Position numbers and translations under genes: made by a program
Shown here: positions 33,509 to 42,123 of the stretch, in pieces
Layout: each line of letters opens with the position of its first letter
Numbering within the stretch: position 1 is the stretch's first letter
The notes under the pieces: generated by a model
What the model was told of the DNA's origin: nothing
What the model saw: only the letters and a program-made list of their open reading frames with translations
Databases searched by the model: none
DNA from: an uncultured Clostridium sp.
Lineage (GTDB): Bacteria; Bacillota; Clostridia; Lachnospirales; Lachnospiraceae
DNA length: 44,282 nucleotides
NCBI GenBank assembly: GCA_938036545.1
Contig: CALHQJ010000048.1
Coordinates: 1-44,282, forward strand
Direction of reading: 5' to 3'

Positions 33509-35476
33509 ATGGATGATAAAAACGCAATGCAGAGAATGAAAGAATTAATCTCTATCCTGACAGAGGCCGGAAAGGCTTACTATCAGGAAAGCCGGGAGAT
33601 TATGAGCAATTATGAATATGACAGGCTTTATGACGAGCTGCTGGAACTGGAACAGAGGACGGGAACCGTGCTGTCTTCCAGCCCGACCCAAAAGGTGGGT
33701 TATCAGGTGATTTCCGAGCTGCCTAAGGAGGCCCATGAATCGCCTATGCTGTCTCTGGACAAAACCAAGGATGTAGAGACCTTGAAAGACTGGCTGGGAG
33801 GGCAAAAGGGACTGCTGTCCTGGAAGATGGACGGATTAACCATTGTCCTTACTTACGAAAACGGAGCCCTTGTAAAAGCCGTTACCAGGGGAAATGGGGA
33901 GATTGGAGAAGTCATTACCAATAATGCCAGAACCTTTGTCAATGTCCCAGTCACAATTCCCTTTAAGGGCCAGCTGGTTTTGAGAGGCGAGGCTATTATC
34001 CGTTATTCGGATTTTAACCGGATTAACGAGGAAATAGAGGATGTAGACGCCAGGTATAAAAACCCCAGAAATCTCTGCAGCGGTTCGGTGCGCCAGTTAA
34101 ACAGCCAGATAACTGCAGAGCGCAGTGTACATTTTATGGCCTTTAATCTGGTAAGCGCAGAAAATGTGGATTTTTTCAATTCAAGGAAATGCCAGTTTCA
34201 GTGGCTGGCTTCCCAGGGATTTGACGTGGTGGAATACCGGGAGGTGGACAGGAAAAATCTGGCAGAAACGGTGCAGTGGTTTTCGGAACAGATTGGAGAA
34301 AACGATATTCCGTCTGACGGCCTGGTACTGCTCTATGACGATATTGCTTACGGTGATTCTCTGGGGCGCACGGCCAAATTCCCCCGCAATTCCATTGCTT
34401 TTAAATGGGCAGACGAGATTCGGGAAACCAGATTAAAATACATTGAGTGGAGTCCTTCCCGTACCGGTTTGATTAATCCGGTAGCAGTATTTGAGCCTGT
34501 AGAACTGGAGGGAACCACAGTAAGCAGGGCCAGTGTCCACAATATCAGCATTTTAGAATCCCTGGCATTGGGAGACGGAGATACCATTACTGTGTATAAA
34601 GCCAACATGATTATTCCTCAGATTGGGGATAACCTGACCCGCAGCGGAGTCAGCCATATTCCAAAGACCTGTCCGGTGTGCCAGGGAGCGACAGAAATCC
34701 GCAAAATTAATGATGTGAAGTCCCTGTACTGTACCAATCCGGACTGCCAGGCAAAAAAGATCAAGAGCTTTACCCTGTTGGTAAGCAGGGACGCCCTTAA
34801 TATTGACGGCCTTTCCGAGGCAACTTTGGAAAAATTTATCAGCGCAGGATTTATCCGGGAGTATGCGGATATCTTTCATCTGGACCGCCACAAAGAGGAC
34901 ATTGTGGAGATGGAGGGCTTTGGAACCAGATCTTATGACAACCTGCAGGAATCCATTAAAAAAGCTTCCAAAACTACTCTTCCAAGAGTGATTTACGGAC
35001 TGGGAATTGCCGGAATCGGCCTGGCTAACGCCAAGGTGCTGTGCCGCCAGTTTGGTTATGATTTTAAGGCTATGCGCCAGGCGGATATGGATTCTCTGAC
35101 TGCTGCAGACGGGATTGGAGGGGTACTGGCCCAGGCCTGGATGGATTATTTTGCAGATGAAAAGAAAAATCAGCTGGTGGATCATCTCCTTTCAGAGCTT
35201 ATCATTGAAAAAGAACAGGCCCCAAGGGAAGGCGGAAGGTTTGAAGGAATGACCTTTGTCATTACCGGTACGGTGGAACATTTTGCCAACCGAAAAGAAC
35301 TGCAGGCTGTAATTGAGGCAGAGGGAGGAAAGGCTGCAGGAAGCGTAACGTCAAAAACAGCATATTTAATTAACAACGATACAACTTCCAATTCCTCTAA
35401 AAATAAAAAGGCCAAAGAACTGGGAATTCCCATTATTTCAGAAGAAGAGTTTTTAAAGATGCTGGAGGAAGAATAA
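33509..35476 (+). CDS. ligA: NAD-dependent DNA ligase
   Basis: Seals nicks in DNA with NAD. It has 655 residues with the full LigA order: adenylation domain with the nucleophile Lys106 (WKMDG, where KIDG/KLDG is usual), an OB-fold, a four-Cys zinc finger (TCPVC ... YCTNPDC), helix-hairpin-helix repeats, and a C-terminal BRCT domain (FEGMTFVITG onward). Several catalytic-domain positions differ from E. coli LigA (SWKMDGLTI rather than EPKLDGLA), as I recall for a clostridial LigA subgroup. Whether it is the sole ligase cannot be judged here. metA follows after one base. Confidence 0.92.
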   Translation: MDDKNAMQRMKELISILTEAGKAYYQESREIMSNYEYDRLYDELLELEQRTGTVLSSSPTQKVGYQVISELPKEAHESPMLSLDKTKDVETLKDWLGGQKGLLSWKMDGLTIVLTYENGALVKAVTRGNGEIGEVITNNARTFVNVPVTIPFKGQLVLRGEAIIRYSDFNRINEEIEDVDARYKNPRNLCSGSVRQLNSQITAERSVHFMAFNLVSAENVDFFNSRKCQFQWLASQGFDVVEYREVDRKNLAETVQWFSEQIGENDIPSDGLVLLYDDIAYGDSLGRTAKFPRNSIAFKWADEIRETRLKYIEWSPSRTGLINPVAVFEPVELEGTTVSRASVHNISILESLALGDGDTITVYKANMIIPQIGDNLTRSGVSHIPKTCPVCQGATEIRKINDVKSLYCTNPDCQAKKIKSFTLLVSRDALNIDGLSEATLEKFISAGFIREYADIFHLDRHKEDIVEMEGFGTRSYDNLQESIKKASKTTLPRVIYGLGIAGIGLANAKVLCRQFGYDFKAMRQADMDSLTAADGIGGVLAQAWMDYFADEKKNQLVDHLLSELIIEKEQAPREGGRFEGMTFVITGTVEHFANRKELQAVIEAEGGKAAGSVTSKTAYLINNDTTSNSSKNKKAKELGIPIISEEEFLKMLEEE

Positions 35477-35477
35477 G

Positions 35478-36401
35478 ATGCCGATTAAGATACAAAACGA
35501 TTTGCCGGCCCGTGCGGTGCTGGAGTCTGAAAATATATTTATGATGGATGAAACCAGGGCGGTAAGCCAGGATATTCGTCCTCTGGAAATTCTGATACTC
35601 AATCTGATGCCCATAAAAGAGGAGACGGAAACCCAGCTTCTCAGAGCCCTGTCTAATACTCCTCTTCAGATTGAATGTACGTTTTTGATGATGTCCAGCC
35701 ATGTGTCGAAAAATACATCTGCCAGCCATTTAAACAAGTTTTATGTAACGTTTGATACAATTAAGAAAAAACATTACGACGGCATGATTATTACAGGAGC
35801 GCCGGTGGAACACCTGGAATACGAGGAAGTCAATTACTGGCCGGAGCTGACAAAGGTAATGGAATGGAGCAAGACCCACGTCACCTCCACCATGCATATC
35901 TGCTGGGGGGCCCAGGCTGGGCTGTATTACCACTATGGAATCCCGAAATACGAGAGAAAAACCAAGCTTTCCGGAGTTTATAACCACATGGTTACAGACC
36001 GGAAAATCCCGCTGGTCCGCAGCTTTAACGATTATTTTGACGCTCCCCATTCCCGCTACACAGAGGTCAGGGAATCGGATATTCAAAAGGTAACGGACCT
36101 GGTGATTGTGGCAAAATCAGAGGAAGCCGGTATTTTTCTGGTAATGAGTCGGGACGGCAGGCAGATTTTTGTCCAGGGACATCCGGAATATGACAGAATG
36201 ACCCTGAATAACGAATATCATCGGGATTTGAAAAAAGGATTAAATCCGGCTCTTCCTGTGAATTATTACGTGGATAACGATCCGTTTTCCGTGCCGCCGC
36301 TGATGTGGCGCAGTACAGCCAACATGCTGTACACCAACTGGCTGAATTTTTACGTATATCAGACTACGCCTTATGTATTGGAGATAGATGAGACGCTGTG
36401 A
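35478..36401 (+). CDS. metA: Homoserine O-acetyltransferase (MetA type)
   Basis: Acylates homoserine in methionine synthesis. It has 307 residues, with the nucleophile Cys142 (HICWGAQAG) and the His-Glu pair in GHPEYDR. Residue 111 is Glu (GAPVEHLE); in this family Glu111 marks acetyl-CoA use and Gly111 succinyl-CoA use (B. cereus versus E. coli). The product would therefore be O-acetylhomoserine, the substrate of the MetY encoded at the left edge. The ATG lies one base after the ligA stop. Confidence 0.95.
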   Translation: MPIKIQNDLPARAVLESENIFMMDETRAVSQDIRPLEILILNLMPIKEETETQLLRALSNTPLQIECTFLMMSSHVSKNTSASHLNKFYVTFDTIKKKHYDGMIITGAPVEHLEYEEVNYWPELTKVMEWSKTHVTSTMHICWGAQAGLYYHYGIPKYERKTKLSGVYNHMVTDRKIPLVRSFNDYFDAPHSRYTEVRESDIQKVTDLVIVAKSEEAGIFLVMSRDGRQIFVQGHPEYDRMTLNNEYHRDLKKGLNPALPVNYYVDNDPFSVPPLMWRSTANMLYTNWLNFYVYQTTPYVLEIDETL

Positions 36402-36463
36402 AAATCCTAATAGTCATTGATTCGTTTAAGGTATGCCGTTTTATGAAAGCGTGTCGAAAAAGC

Positions 36464-36493
36464 TTGTAAGTTACCGGCAGTTTCCGTTATAAT
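36464..36493 (+). promoter_or_regulatory. Promoter of the BMP/ParB-like operon
   Basis: TTGTAA (36464-36469), an 18-nt spacer and a consensus TATAAT (36488-36493), 32 bases before the start at 36526. It marks a new transcription unit after metA. Confidence 0.7.
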
Positions 36494-36525
36494 GGATAGA
36501 AATAAATTAAACAGGGGGTGCAGCT

Positions 36526-38478
36526 ATGGCTGATGAATTTTATTCTCCGTTGGAAGAATATGAAAAGGCAAGAAAATTAGGACAGAAGCAGTACCGGGCC
36601 AGCGTATCGGCTGGAACGTACCCATATCTTCCGGCGCTGGACGATATGCTGCCCAATGAAGATATTGTAGCAGAAAATTATCTGGGAGTTGTGGAGATTC
36701 CGCTGGATCAGATCGTAGGAACCAAGACTGCAGGACGCCAGTCTGCGTTTTCCAATGGATTTTTACCGCTTTTGCGTCCGAATTCCGAGTTTGGAGGAAA
36801 ATGGATCAATCTGTATCAGTCGCAGCTTGATGAAGGAATCCGCGATCCCATTAAAGCTTATGAATTTATGAATAAATTCTATGTGCAGGAGGGAAATAAG
36901 CGGGTCAGCGTTATGAAATACGTGGGAGCCGCCAGCATTTCCGGAGAGGTTACCCGTCTGGTTCCAAGACGCAGCGACTCTCTGGAAAATAAAATCTATT
37001 ATGAGTTTTTGGAATTTTACAAAATTGCCGGTATGAATGAAATGTGGTTCAGCAGAGAAGGCGGCTTTCAGAAATTCCTGAAACTGACCGGATTTGGCAC
37101 GGACGCACCCTGGTCTCAGGAAGAAAAGGTAAGGGCCAAAGCAGCTTATGCCAGATTCCGGATTGCATTTGATGAAAAAATTGGAAAACGGCTTCCGGTT
37201 ACTCCGGCAGACGCAATGGTTGTGTATCTGGAAACTTTTGGAATGCATCATCTGGAACGGATTTCCGATGAAGACCTCCGTGAAGAACTGGGAAGATTCT
37301 GGGAAGAAATTAATCTGGCCTACCAGGACAATGCTGTTAATTTAGTGGAAGAGCCGGAGAAGGAAAGCAGCAAAAGCACAGTAAAATTCCTGGATTTTCT
37401 GATTCCTTCATCTGCTCCGTCTAATTTGAAAATTGCGTTTATTAATGCAAAAGATCCGGAGACCTCTAACTGGACCTACAGCCATGAGTTGGGACGCCTT
37501 CACGTAGAACAGGTTTTAGAAGGAAGGGTGACGACAACCCATATTGACAATGCTAACACCAGCGAGGAAGCCATGAAAGCCATAGAACTGGCAATTTCAG
37601 CAGGAAATAACGTGATTTTTACAACTACGCCTAAAATGGCTACGGCCAGTCTGAAGGCGGCGGTGCTTCATCCTGACGTAAAGATTTTAAACTGCTCTGT
37701 GAATGCGTCCCATAAGGCCATCCGCACCTATTATGGAAGGATGTACGAGGCAAAATTTTTAATCGGAGCCATTGCAGCAAGCCTGTCAGAACAGGATGAT
37801 CTGGGATACCTGGCAGACTATCCGATTTACGGCATGATGGCAAACATCAATGCATTTGCGCTGGGAGCCAGAATGATTAATCCAAGGGCAAAAGTTCATC
37901 TGGAGTGGTCTACCATAAAGGGACATGACCCTATGGCGGCCCTTAAGGAAAAGGGAATCCAGATTGCTTCCGGAAAAGACAGTATTACTCCGATTGAAGA
38001 AAACAGGGTGTTCGGCCTGTATCGAAAAATTGGTGGGGATGTGGAAAACCTGGCAGCTCCTATCTGGAACTGGGGAAAATATTACGAAAAGATTATCCGC
38101 CAGATTTTAAACGGTGGATGGACAGCCGGAGAGGCCAGAAAGGATCAGGCATTAAACTACTACTGGGGAATGTCTGCGGACGTTATCGACGTGGCTTACA
38201 GTACCCGTACTCCGGAAGGAACCAAGCACTTAATTACCCTTTTAAAACGGGCTATCTGCAGAAATGATTTTTATCCATTCGAGGGAATTGTCAGGGCTCA
38301 GGATGGTACGGTAATGTGCGGAGAAGGCCAGATTTTGACTCCGGCAGAGATTGTTGCCATGGACTGGCTGGCAGACAATGTAGTAGGAAGAATACCGGAT
38401 CGGAACGAGCTGACAGAGGAAGCCAGGGAGGTCGTACAGATTCACGGCAAGAATACAGAAAGTGAAGAAGCAGAGTAA
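36526..38478 (+). CDS. Cytoplasmic BMP-domain protein with ParB-like N-terminal domain
   Basis: A 650-residue protein. Residues 301 to about 560 resemble the basic-membrane-protein/PnrA substrate-binding fold (LKIAFINAKDPETSNWTYSHELG; IFTTTPKMA; YGRMYEAKFLIGAIAA). There is no signal peptide, lipobox or membrane helix, so it should be cytoplasmic, unlike BMP lipoproteins. Residues 54-146 look ParB-like: VVEIPLDQIVGTKTAGRQSAF, then FYVQEGNKRVSVMKYVGAASI, comparable with the ParB EGN/GERR element. Residues 150-290 are a helical linker. A cytoplasmic sensor for a nucleoside-like ligand coupled to a nucleotide-binding or hydrolysing domain is my inference. GGGGG lies before the ATG. Confidence 0.75.
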   Translation: MADEFYSPLEEYEKARKLGQKQYRASVSAGTYPYLPALDDMLPNEDIVAENYLGVVEIPLDQIVGTKTAGRQSAFSNGFLPLLRPNSEFGGKWINLYQSQLDEGIRDPIKAYEFMNKFYVQEGNKRVSVMKYVGAASISGEVTRLVPRRSDSLENKIYYEFLEFYKIAGMNEMWFSREGGFQKFLKLTGFGTDAPWSQEEKVRAKAAYARFRIAFDEKIGKRLPVTPADAMVVYLETFGMHHLERISDEDLREELGRFWEEINLAYQDNAVNLVEEPEKESSKSTVKFLDFLIPSSAPSNLKIAFINAKDPETSNWTYSHELGRLHVEQVLEGRVTTTHIDNANTSEEAMKAIELAISAGNNVIFTTTPKMATASLKAAVLHPDVKILNCSVNASHKAIRTYYGRMYEAKFLIGAIAASLSEQDDLGYLADYPIYGMMANINAFALGARMINPRAKVHLEWSTIKGHDPMAALKEKGIQIASGKDSITPIEENRVFGLYRKIGGDVENLAAPIWNWGKYYEKIIRQILNGGWTAGEARKDQALNYYWGMSADVIDVAYSTRTPEGTKHLITLLKRAICRNDFYPFEGIVRAQDGTVMCGEGQILTPAEIVAMDWLADNVVGRIPDRNELTEEAREVVQIHGKNTESEEAE

Positions 38479-38545
38479 CGGATCGAGTAATACACTGGGC
38501 CGCCAGGGGGATGAAAAAGGCGGCAAAACAGAGGAAGGAAAAAAG

Positions 38546-39133
38546 ATGCGGATATTAATTGTTTCAGATGAGGAATCCAAATCACTTTGGGACTATTACG
38601 ATGAGAGTAAGCTGAAGGGGATCGATTTAATACTTTCCTGCGGAGACGTGTCTCCCAAATACCTGTCATTTCTGGTGACCTTTTCCCACGCGCCTCTTTT
38701 GTATGTATATGGCAACCATGACAGAGAAGAGCCGGAGGGCTGCATCTGCATTGAGGATCAGATCTATACCTATAAGGGGCTTCGGATATTGGGATTAGGC
38801 GGCTGTATGCGGTACCGCCCTGGCGGAGAGCACCAATACACAGAAACCCAGATGAAATGGAGAATTTCACTTTTGTGGTGGCAGCTGAAGCGGAAGAAGG
38901 GGTTTGACATTCTGTTGACCCATGCTCCGGCCAGGGATTTGGGAGACGGAGACGATTTGTGCCACACAGGTTTTCAGTGCTTTTTAGAATTGATGGACAA
39001 ATACAATCCCAAATATTTTATTCACGGCCATATGCATTTAAATTATGGCGGCAGGGCAAAACGGCTGCAGCAGTATAAGGATACCATTGTAATTAATGGA
39101 TACGAGGCCTATATACTGGACGTGGATGTGTAA
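38546..39133 (+). CDS. Metallophosphoesterase-like protein, variant motif I
   Basis: A 195-residue calcineurin-type phosphoesterase. ATG 38546 has GAGGAAGGA before it. The motifs are ILSCGDVS, VYGNHDRE, LLTHAP and FIHGHMHLNYGG. Motif I, normally DxH, reads VSDEES, so the metal-binding His is replaced by Glu. An acidic ligand could still hold a metal. CMRYRPGGEHQYTE is a strongly conserved-looking insert. Substrate is unknown. It lies 67 bp after the BMP protein and 27 bp before the sirtuin-like gene, with no sign of a separate promoter. Confidence 0.8.
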   Translation: MRILIVSDEESKSLWDYYDESKLKGIDLILSCGDVSPKYLSFLVTFSHAPLLYVYGNHDREEPEGCICIEDQIYTYKGLRILGLGGCMRYRPGGEHQYTETQMKWRISLLWWQLKRKKGFDILLTHAPARDLGDGDDLCHTGFQCFLELMDKYNPKYFIHGHMHLNYGGRAKRLQQYKDTIVINGYEAYILDVDV

Positions 39134-39160
39134 AAAACCTAAGAAAAGGAAGAATTTCAG

Positions 39161-39868
39161 GTGAGCGAACAGAAAACAGAGTTAGAAAAAATGCTGGCAG
39201 TTTGCCAGAGGCTGAAAGACAGCGACAGGGTGCTCATTGGCATTGGCGGAGAATGGAAACAGAATCCGGATAAAAAGCAGATTGCAGAAATCGTAAGCCG
39301 TCCTGAAGTGGACAGGGCTTATGAGGCGTTATATGAATTGATAAAAGACAAGGATTACTTTATCGTTACCACGGTAACAGACGGGAAAATCTGGGAACAG
39401 CCTTTTGACAGCAGCCGGATAGTGGCTCCCTGTGGAAATATTAACTGGAGACAGTGCGAAGCTGCCTGTACGAAGGATATCTGGGAACTGGGAGAGATTC
39501 CAGATGGAAAATGCCCCCACTGCGGAGCAGAGCTGGTTCCCAACACAGTGGAAAACGGCCATTACATAGAAGAAGGATACCTGCCACAGTGGAAGGCGTA
39601 TACCGAGTGGCTGGCCAGAACTCTGAACAAAAAACTGACGGTGCTGGAGTTGGGAGAGGGATTCCGGACTCCTACCGTAATCCGCTGGCCATTTGAGAAA
39701 ACGGTATTTTTCAATAAAAAGGCCTGGTTTTACCGTGTTCACCATGAGTTTTACCAAATCAGCGGGGATTTGAAAGAAAAGGCAGAGGGAGTGGAGGCAG
39801 ATTCTGTTTCCTTTATCTGCCGCCTGGCAGAATGCTGCAGGGAGGAAAAACATGATTGGGATAATTGA
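39161..39868 (+). CDS. Degenerate SIR2-like protein (class M sirtuin relative)
   Basis: A 235-residue protein starting at GTG 39161, with AAAAGGAAG upstream. It resembles macrodomain-linked sirtuins (SirTM): DYFIVTTVTDG (65-75) against the usual TTNVD, a four-Cys zinc site (Cys99, Cys103, Cys118, Cys121), and VLELGEGFRTPTVIRWPFE (161-179). The key parts are altered: the N-terminal GAGxS loop reads GIGGEWKQ, the Asn of TTNVD is Val, and the catalytic position after RIV reads APCGN. NAD-dependent catalysis is therefore doubtful; a binding role is possible. It overlaps hisH by 17 bp. Confidence 0.7.
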   Translation: MSEQKTELEKMLAVCQRLKDSDRVLIGIGGEWKQNPDKKQIAEIVSRPEVDRAYEALYELIKDKDYFIVTTVTDGKIWEQPFDSSRIVAPCGNINWRQCEAACTKDIWELGEIPDGKCPHCGAELVPNTVENGHYIEEGYLPQWKAYTEWLARTLNKKLTVLELGEGFRTPTVIRWPFEKTVFFNKKAWFYRVHHEFYQISGDLKEKAEGVEADSVSFICRLAECCREEKHDWDN

Positions 39869-40457
39869 CTATGACGCAGGCAATTTGAGAAGCGTTTCTA
39901 AAGCGCTGGAAGCGCTGGGAGAGACGCCGGTGATTACCAGGGACAGAAAACTGCTTCTTAAGGCAGATAAGGTGATCCTGCCTGGAGTAGGTTCTTTTGG
40001 AGATGCAATGGGAAAGCTGAACCAGTATGGATTGACAGAGGTTATCCAGGAAATTGCAGCTTCGGGAAAGCCGTTTCTTGGAATTTGCCTGGGGCTTCAG
40101 CTTTTGTTTGAAAGCAGCGAAGAAAGCCCTGGGGTAAAAGGGCTTGGGCTCTTAAAGGGGCAGATTCTCCGCATACCGGAGGCTCCAGGACTTAAGATAC
40201 CCCACATGGGCTGGAATTCCCTAAATATTGCAGAGGGAGCCAGGCTGTTTAACGGAATTGAAAATGGGGCATATGTATATTTTGTCCATTCATACTATTG
40301 TAAAGCAGAAGATGAATCCATTGTGGCTGCTTCTGCGGAATACAGCGCTCATATCCATGCTTCTGTGGAGCAGGACAATATATTTGCCTGCCAGTTTCAT
40401 CCGGAAAAAAGCAGCAGCGTAGGACTTCAGATTTTGAAAAACTTTATTGAGCTGTAG
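39852..40457 (+). CDS. hisH: Imidazole glycerol phosphate synthase, glutaminase subunit
   Basis: A class I amidotransferase feeding ammonia to HisF for histidine and AICAR formation. It has 201 residues: IDYDAGNLRSV at the start, LPGVGSFGDAM, the nucleophile Cys84 in LGICLGLQLLF, and the C-terminal FHPEKSS. Its start lies inside the sirtuin-like gene (17-bp overlap), so it is probably translationally coupled to it. hisF follows after 10 bp. The other his genes are not in the window. Confidence 0.96.
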   Translation: MIGIIDYDAGNLRSVSKALEALGETPVITRDRKLLLKADKVILPGVGSFGDAMGKLNQYGLTEVIQEIAASGKPFLGICLGLQLLFESSEESPGVKGLGLLKGQILRIPEAPGLKIPHMGWNSLNIAEGARLFNGIENGAYVYFVHSYYCKAEDESIVAASAEYSAHIHASVEQDNIFACQFHPEKSSSVGLQILKNFIEL

Positions 40458-40467
40458 GAGGTGCCGG

Positions 40468-41229
40468 ATGTTTACGAAACGAATTATTCCCTGCCTGGAT
40501 GTCAATAACGGAAGGGTGGTAAAGGGAGTCAACTTTGTAAATCTGCAGGATGCCGGCGATCCGGTAGAAATTGCCGCAGCCTATGATAAGGCCGGAGCAG
40601 ATGAGCTGGTATTTTTAGATATTACCGCTTCTTCTGACGCCAGAAATACGGTGGTTTCCATGGTGCGCCAGGTGGCGGAAACTGTTTTTATTCCTTTTAC
40701 GGTAGGTGGAGGAATACGGACAGTAGAAGATTTTAAACTGCTCTTAAGAGAAGGGGCTGATAAGATTTCCATTAATTCTTCTGCCATTGACAACCCCAAT
40801 CTGATTTCGGAAGCGGCAGATAAGTTTGGCAGCCAGTGCGTGGTTGTGGCCATTGACGCAAAAAGACGGCCAGATGGTTCCGGCTGGAATATCTATAAGC
40901 ACGGAGGCCGCATCGACGTGGGAATTGACGCTGTAGAATGGGCCATGAAAGTCGATAGACTGGGAGCTGGAGAAATTCTTCTTACCAGCATGGACTGCGA
41001 CGGCACCAAAGCCGGTTATGACAATGAGCTTACCAGGCTGGTAGCAGACCATGTATCTATTCCGGTCATTGCATCCGGAGGGGCAGGACAGAAAGAGCAT
41101 TTCTATGACGCTCTGACAAAAGGCGGCGCAGATGCTGCCCTGGCAGCGTCCCTGTTCCACTATAAAGAGCTGGAAATTATGGATTTAAAACGCTATTTGG
41201 CAGACAGAGGCGTGGCAGTACGGCTGTAG
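40468..41229 (+). CDS. hisF: Imidazole glycerol phosphate synthase, cyclase subunit
   Basis: A TIM-barrel cyclase that turns PRFAR and ammonia into imidazole glycerol phosphate and AICAR. From ATG 40468 (TAGGAGG nine bases upstream) it has 253 residues; an earlier in-frame ATG at 40447 lies inside hisH. Catalytic Asp11 (IIPCLDVNNG) and the second Asp in VVVAIDAKR are present, along with GGIRT and VIASGGAG phosphate loops. Confidence 0.97.
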   Translation: MFTKRIIPCLDVNNGRVVKGVNFVNLQDAGDPVEIAAAYDKAGADELVFLDITASSDARNTVVSMVRQVAETVFIPFTVGGGIRTVEDFKLLLREGADKISINSSAIDNPNLISEAADKFGSQCVVVAIDAKRRPDGSGWNIYKHGGRIDVGIDAVEWAMKVDRLGAGEILLTSMDCDGTKAGYDNELTRLVADHVSIPVIASGGAGQKEHFYDALTKGGADAALAASLFHYKELEIMDLKRYLADRGVAVRL

Positions 41230-41274
41230 CAGTTTAGACGATACATTTCAGAGACAATAGGAGGCATACGTAAG

Positions 41275-41991
41275 ATGGCGGCAATTGACAATGACTGGCT
41301 GGAGCCTTTAAGCGGGGAATTTAAGAAGGACTATTACCGCAGGCTGTACAAAACCGTAAAACAGGAATATGAGACGAGGCAGATCTTTCCGGAGCCGGAG
41401 GATATTTTCAATGCCTTTGCTTTTACTCCGTTATCCAAGGTAAAGGTGGTGATTTTGGGGCAGGACCCTTATCACAATTACGGTCAGGCTCATGGTCTGT
41501 GCTTTTCTGTAAAACCGGATGTGGCAGTACCTCCGTCGCTGGTAAATATCTATAAGGAACTTCATGACGACTGCGGCTGCTACATTCCAAATAACGGATA
41601 TTTGAAAAAATGGGCGGATCAGGGAGTGATGCTGCTAAATACGGTACTGACAGTAAGGGCCCATACACCTAATTCTCACAAGGGAATCGGGTGGGAAGAG
41701 TTTACAGATGCTGCAATCCGAATTTTAAATGAACAGCAGCGTCCCATGGTATTTTTGTTATGGGGGCGTCCGGCTCAAGCCAAAAAGGCAATGTTAAATA
41801 ACCCAAACCATATGATTTTAGAGTCGCCCCATCCAAGCCCGTTTTCTGCGTCCAGAGGATTTTTCGGAAGCCGGCCTTTTAGCAAGACCAATGAATATCT
41901 GATACAGCACGGGCTGGAACCCATTGACTGGCAGATTGAAAATGTAGTATCAGTTCAGCCATGCGAAGATTCAGACAGAAAAAAGCGTTGA
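41275..41991 (+). CDS. ung: Uracil-DNA glycosylase
   Basis: Removes uracil from DNA. It is a family 1 enzyme of 238 residues: catalytic Asp64 in LGQDPYHNYGQAHGLCFSV, NTVLTVRAHTPNSH, and HPSPFSASRGFFGSRPFS with the catalytic His. The homologous part ends near EPIDWQIEN; the last 13 codons (SVQPCEDSDRKKR) and the stop are encoded by the inserted repeat at 41951-42093, so the native C-terminus has been replaced or extended. Activity is probably kept because the tail lies beyond the conserved core. Confidence 0.95.
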   Translation: MAAIDNDWLEPLSGEFKKDYYRRLYKTVKQEYETRQIFPEPEDIFNAFAFTPLSKVKVVILGQDPYHNYGQAHGLCFSVKPDVAVPPSLVNIYKELHDDCGCYIPNNGYLKKWADQGVMLLNTVLTVRAHTPNSHKGIGWEEFTDAAIRILNEQQRPMVFLLWGRPAQAKKAMLNNPNHMILESPHPSPFSASRGFFGSRPFSKTNEYLIQHGLEPIDWQIENVVSVQPCEDSDRKKR

Positions 41992-42093
41992 AAGCTTGTT
42001 TTCATAAGAATTTTTCTGTCTGAATCTTCATAGGGCAGACGCCCGACGCTTCTTGCTCGCTGTAAGCGTGCAAGAAGATGCATGGCTGAACTG
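41951..42093. repeat. Structured repeat element, complete copy
   Basis: A 143-bp element with 14-bp perfect inverted ends CAGTTCAGCCATGC (41951-41964) and GCATGGCTGAACTG (42080-42093). Inside are a 19-bp perfect stem (41965-41983 with 42011-42029), a small GGGC/GCCC hairpin (42033-42036 with 42041-42044), and a stem CTTCTTGC-t-CGCT with AGCG-t-GCAAGAAG (42049-42077). Together they would fold into a cloverleaf-like structure as RNA or single-stranded DNA. No target-site duplication is obvious. It resembles a MITE or other small palindromic repeat; a second copy is at 44207. Confidence 0.85.
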
Positions 42094-42123
42094 TTACAAA
42101 ATGTAAGAGGATAGGAGAAAGAT

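Noticed and set aside
41951..42093. Repeat element as an insertion sequence or CRISPR-related array
   Set aside because: It encodes no protein, has only one unit at the site, and shows no spacer pattern or clear target-site duplication.
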